The translations under genes and the position numbers were made by a program. From the NCBI GenBank assembly GCA_023391835.1, contig JAEWAE010000049.1, positions 1 to 52,253 on the forward strand: DNA of 52,253 nt, written 5' to 3'. Source of the DNA: Bacillota bacterium (GTDB lineage Bacteria; Bacillota; Clostridia; Oscillospirales; Ethanoligenentaceae). Below are positions 49,239 to 52,253 of the stretch, one piece after another (within the stretch, counting starts at the first letter, position 1; every line of letters starts with the position of its first letter). Under the pieces are notes generated by a model, which had not been told where the DNA came from, searched no databases, and was given only the letters and a program-made list of their open reading frames with translations.

Positions 49239-50126
49239 ATGCGTAAAATCAAAGTGGTTCTGGATTGGTTCCCCAACACCATCCACACCGGGTTTCTGCT
49301 GGCACAGCGGCGGGGCTATTTCGCCCGGCACGGGCTGGAAGTCGAAATGACCGGCCAGGTGCACAGCGTGATGGAACTGCATGAGGCGGATATCGTGATG
49401 GGGCCGGAAATGTCCATGCTTGAGCAGATGGCCCACGGGATGGAAATCACCGCCGTGGCCACCGTCACCCAGCGATGCGACTCGGGCATCGTGGCCCTCA
49501 AAAGCAGCGGCATCGCATCGATGAAAGATCTGGAGGGCAAGCGGCTGAGCCATTTTGAGCCGCGCTGGTTCCACGGCGTCATCGGCGAGGCCATGCGGCT
49601 CAGCGGCGGCGATTACCGCAAGGTGAGGCTGGTGCAGCTGGATGTGGGGGATATCGTCACGGCGCTGGATACCCGGGTCGACGCCACCTGGGTGTATGCA
49701 AGCTGGGAAAACGAAGTCCTGCGGGATGCGGGCCGGGAAATCGCCTATATCGATCTTGCGGAAATCGACCCGCTTTTTGATTTCTGCGCGCCGAGCCTTG
49801 CCGCCACGCGCCGGATGATCGAGACCAGGCCGGACGACCTGGCCGCCTTCCTGGAGGCGCTGGACAGCGGATACGCCGATGCCGCCCGCGACCCCGAATC
49901 GGTGCTTTCCGTCAGGGACGGACTGCCGGCGGTGTCGGATGCCGTGCTGCTGCGCGGGCAGAGGCACCTGGCGGGCCTGCTGCTGGATGAGACCGGCCAC
50001 TGGGGCGCCATGAAGCCCGCGCGCTGGAACCGGATGGCGGACTGGATGGTGCAGAACGGCTATTCCGACAAGCGGCGCAGCACCGAATTCACCAACGATT
50101 TTCTGCCCGGCCATCGTTCCAAATGA
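49239..50126 (+). CDS. ThiY/NMT1-like HMP-binding protein without signal peptide
   Basis: A 295-residue protein of the NMT1/THI5-like periplasmic-binding fold: KVVLDWFPNTIHTGFLLAQ at the very N-terminus, GQVHSVMELHEADIVMGPE, and TWVYASWENEVL. ThiY-type relatives deliver N-formyl-aminomethylpyrimidine precursors to a transporter and carry a lipoprotein signal. This one starts directly with the fold: no signal peptide and no lipobox, with in-frame stops just upstream of the ATG (RBS GAGGAGG). So it may work in the cytoplasm, or be held by other means. It lacks the CCCFC-type motif of fungal THI5 synthases. It overlaps the ATPase gene (ATGA). Confidence 0.85.
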   Translation: MRKIKVVLDWFPNTIHTGFLLAQRRGYFARHGLEVEMTGQVHSVMELHEADIVMGPEMSMLEQMAHGMEITAVATVTQRCDSGIVALKSSGIASMKDLEGKRLSHFEPRWFHGVIGEAMRLSGGDYRKVRLVQLDVGDIVTALDTRVDATWVYASWENEVLRDAGREIAYIDLAEIDPLFDFCAPSLAATRRMIETRPDDLAAFLEALDSGYADAARDPESVLSVRDGLPAVSDAVLLRGQRHLAGLLLDETGHWGAMKPARWNRMADWMVQNGYSDKRRSTEFTNDFLPGHRSK

Positions 50127-51526
50127 GCGAAATCCGCTTTGAGGACGTGACCTTTTCCTATTTCAAAACCGGGGACCCGGCTACTCTGAATCATCTGACC
50201 GCCTCGTTCGACTCCTCGCGCGTCACGCTGTTGACCGGCTCCTCCGGCTGCGGCAAAAGCACCTTTCTGAGCCTGGCCGCAGGCATTTACCCGCAGTATG
50301 CCGGCTTCCTGCGGGGCGGGCGGGTCACGGTCGACGGCACCGACCCGGCGGAGCCGGCACCCAACCGGCGCTGCCGTCTGGTCGGCGTGATGTTCCAAAA
50401 CCCCGACATGCAGTTTTGCATGGATACGGTACGCAACGAGCTGATATTCTGCCTGGAAAACATCGGTACGCCCGCCGGCGAGGTGGAGGGCCGTTTGCGG
50501 CAGGCGCTGGATTTCTGCGGCATCGCTTCGCTGAAGGACCGTCGGCTGCTCACCCTTTCCGGCGGGGAAAAGCAGAAGGTAGCCCTGGCCTGCCTGATCG
50601 CCCTGCGGCCCGCGTGGATATTGCTGGATGAGCCGTTTGCCGGTATCGACGACCGGGCGGCCCGCTCGATTGTGCGGCAGCTTTGCCGGCTCCGCCGCCA
50701 GTACGGCACCGGCATCTTGGCGGTCGACCACCGGCCGGAGCTGTGGCAGGGCGCGGCCGACGACATCCGGGAGCTCACGCCGGACGGGAGCATCCGTTCG
50801 CTCGCGGGCTTCCCGCCCGTGCGTCGGTATCAGTCGGTCAGGCCCGAAAAGCCCGGACGTCACGACGTGCTCCTGCAGCTGCGCGGCGTGTGTATGGAGT
50901 ATGGGGGCAGACCCGTGCTGCAGAATGTGCGGGCCGATTTCCGCCGGGGCCTGATCTATGCCATCCTCGGAGCAAGCGGCGCGGGCAAAAGCTCGCTTTT
51001 CGGCGCGCTGAGCGGGCTGAAACGGTATGCCGGCGACATCCGGCTCGACGGAGCCGACATCCGTTCCCGCCGGGCGCTCCGGCGCAAAATCGGCTTCGTG
51101 TTCCAATCCCCGCAGGATCAGTTCGTCAGCGACACGGTGTACGGCGAAATTTCCGTCAGCCTGAAGCACTGCGGCACAGCCGACGGGGCGGTGGCGGAGC
51201 AGGCCGAAAAAATCCTGCGCGGCATCCGGCTCTGGCCGTACCGGGATTTTTCCCCGTATATGCTCAGCCAGGGCCAGCAGCGGCGGCTCGGTGTGGCGGC
51301 GCTGCTGGCTTATCGCTGTGAGATCCTTATCTGCGACGAGCCGACCTATGCGCAGGATTGGGAAAACACGCGCCGGATCATGGAGGCCCTGCAGAAGCTG
51401 GTGGTGGAGCGGGGGCTGACGCTGATTTTTTCCACTCACGACGGCCGCATGGCCCGTGATTATGCCGACTGCGTGGAGGTGCTTGAAAACGGTGCGCTAT
51501 ATGAACGCGATGAACCCCAGCTGTAA
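50123..51526 (+). CDS. ykoD: ECF transporter tandem ATPase (YkoD type)
   Basis: A 467-residue protein with two ABC ATPase domains. Domain 1 (about 3-235): GSSGCGKST, signature LSGGEKQKV, Walker B ILLDEPFAG. Domain 2 (about 250-460): GASGAGKSS, a variant signature LSQGQQRRLG, Walker B ILICDEPTYAQD and switch STHDG. Single-chain double ATPases are the mark of YkoD, which powers the YkoEDC transporter, as opposed to separate EcfA/EcfA' subunits. ATG at 50123 overlaps the previous stop. It overlaps the T-component gene by 26 bases. Confidence 0.92.
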   Translation: MSEIRFEDVTFSYFKTGDPATLNHLTASFDSSRVTLLTGSSGCGKSTFLSLAAGIYPQYAGFLRGGRVTVDGTDPAEPAPNRRCRLVGVMFQNPDMQFCMDTVRNELIFCLENIGTPAGEVEGRLRQALDFCGIASLKDRRLLTLSGGEKQKVALACLIALRPAWILLDEPFAGIDDRAARSIVRQLCRLRRQYGTGILAVDHRPELWQGAADDIRELTPDGSIRSLAGFPPVRRYQSVRPEKPGRHDVLLQLRGVCMEYGGRPVLQNVRADFRRGLIYAILGASGAGKSSLFGALSGLKRYAGDIRLDGADIRSRRALRRKIGFVFQSPQDQFVSDTVYGEISVSLKHCGTADGAVAEQAEKILRGIRLWPYRDFSPYMLSQGQQRRLGVAALLAYRCEILICDEPTYAQDWENTRRIMEALQKLVVERGLTLIFSTHDGRMARDYADCVEVLENGALYERDEPQL

Positions 51527-52211
51527 GCTGATCGGGCTGGGCCTGCTGACGGTGCTGCTGCCGTTTTTGCACAGCGGGGCGGTCAATCTGGCAGTCTTCC
51601 TGCTGTGTGTGCTCCTTCTGCTGCTTGCGCGGCAAAGCCCCAAAAAGCTGGCCGCCTGTCTGCTGCCGGTGCTGCTCGTTGCGGCGGGCATGTTTTTCAC
51701 CGGCTATTATTTTCACGCGGGGGACGGGGCGCCTGTGCGCGCCGGGTCGCTTGGCATCGGCGGCGCGGCCGCCCGCAACGGCCTGATGCTCTCGAGCCGT
51801 GTGCTGGTCATCGCGGGTCTCGGGCTGCTGCTGGCGCTGACGACCGACCCCGTCCGGCTGATTCAGTCGATGCGCCAGCAATTGCGTCTGCCCGCCGTGT
51901 TCGCCTACGGCCTGCTGGCGGCGTGGGGGATATTTCCCCACGTCGTGCGGGAATACCGCCAGGCCCGGCTGGCTTTCCGCGTACGGGGTGTCCGCGTCTC
52001 GCCGGTGTCGCCGGCCCTGCTCCGACCGCTCCTTGTCAAAACGGTGCGCTGGTCCGAGGCCCTGTCGGTCGCCATGGAATCCAAAGGCTTCGACGGCTCG
52101 GCGCCGCGCACGACTTTTGAGCCGGTCGCGCTGCGTCGGACGGATATTCTTTTCCCGGTCTCGGTGATCGGGCTGCTGGCGGCGGCCGTTCTGGTCAAAT
52201 CCCGTATATAA
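51501..52211 (+). CDS. ykoC: ECF transporter T component (YkoC type)
   Basis: A 236-residue membrane protein with about five to six helices and the coupling region near the C-terminus (AFRVRGVRVSPVSP and SVAMESKGFDG), including the A-R-G and E-S-R/K-G-type motifs used by EcfT proteins to link S component and ATPases. It completes the YkoE-D-C set. The ATG at 51501 overlaps the ATPase gene; a GTG at 51456 and ATG at 51510 are alternatives, none with a clear ribosome site, so coupling is likely. Confidence 0.88.
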   Translation: MNAMNPSCKLIGLGLLTVLLPFLHSGAVNLAVFLLCVLLLLLARQSPKKLAACLLPVLLVAAGMFFTGYYFHAGDGAPVRAGSLGIGGAAARNGLMLSSRVLVIAGLGLLLALTTDPVRLIQSMRQQLRLPAVFAYGLLAAWGIFPHVVREYRQARLAFRVRGVRVSPVSPALLRPLLVKTVRWSEALSVAMESKGFDGSAPRTTFEPVALRRTDILFPVSVIGLLAAAVLVKSRI

Positions 52212-52253
52212 AAGCGAAGCGGGAAAATTGCCCCCCCCCCCGCCGGGGGGGGT
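52212..52253 (+). other. GC homopolymer at the window edge
   Basis: A run of about a dozen C followed by GCC and a run of G ends the window. It can fold as a hairpin and may be the operon terminator, but homopolymers at an edge are also a common place for assemblies to stop. No reliable reading. Confidence 0.3.

Noticed and set aside
52225..52253. C/G homopolymer as a special element
   Set aside because: It lies at the window edge where assembly error is common; I cannot separate a terminator from an artefact.

Overview
The window looks like chromosome of a GC-rich (about 60 % by eye), spore-forming Clostridia-type Firmicute, probably Oscillospirales or a relative; this is inferred from gene content, not a species call. 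Pointers are a DnaD-domain/DnaC-type loader pair, YtaF, CoaX, ECF vitamin transporters, NRAMP-related Mg transport under an M-box, a Bce-type module, a T-box, and strong sigma-A promoters (TTGACA-N17-TATAAT) with Gram-positive ribosome sites. Layout: 1-2.2 kb (minus) replication loaders; 2.2-5 kb a Fur-family regulator, a PspC protein, pantothenate kinase CoaX and a probable pantothenate ECF S component; 4.9-7.8 kb a yybP-ykoY (Mn2+) riboswitch controlling a type-II P-type ATPase; 7.8-9.7 kb a glycolipid glycosyltransferase and PlsY; 9.8-12.4 kb a T-box leader in front of an XRE-cupin regulator and an acyl-CoA ligase; 12.5-16.8 kb (minus) a Nudix hydrolase, an M-box controlled PRC/MgtE_N/CBS protein with an NRAMP-related transporter, and YtaF; 16.9-19.6 kb a second P-type ATPase; 19.7 kb tRNA-Leu(CAA). 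From 19.85 to 21.46 kb an AT-rich patch (cupin protein, O-methyltransferase, 84-bp direct repeats) ends against a 5'-truncated methyltransferase gene. Then come a small P-loop kinase, a frameshifted CDP-alcohol phosphatidyltransferase, a HAD hydrolase, a TIM-barrel isomerase, an AI-2E-family permease (minus), and a BceRS-BceAB-like module (minus, 26.2-30.8 kb). The most interesting stretch is 31.3-44.6 kb. A MetE-like protein and a LysR regulator (minus) are followed on the plus strand by two units of the same design: a consensus promoter, a very short ORF with a good ribosome site encoding a Cys/Met-rich peptide (37 and 30 aa, sharing MCE-(G)-MCC-x-M), then intrinsic terminator(s), then genes. 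Unit A leads to a YezD-type protein and an M20 amidohydrolase. Unit B leads to a complete peptide ABC transporter, a second M20 amidohydrolase and an Fe-S dehydratase of the L-serine dehydratase family. I read these as paired ribosome-mediated attenuators sensing Cys and/or Met supply and controlling uptake and breakdown of sulfur-containing peptides or N-acyl amino acids; this interpretation is inference. The window ends with a LplB/LplC-type sugar ABC locus whose solute-binding protein gene is fused in frame to the 3' part of an AraC-type regulator gene (44.9-48.25 kb), and a TPP-riboswitch controlled YkoE/YkoD/YkoC-type thiamine-precursor transporter with a ThiY-like protein lacking a signal peptide (48.4-52.2 kb). 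I saw no rRNA, CRISPR array, transposase or prophage genes.
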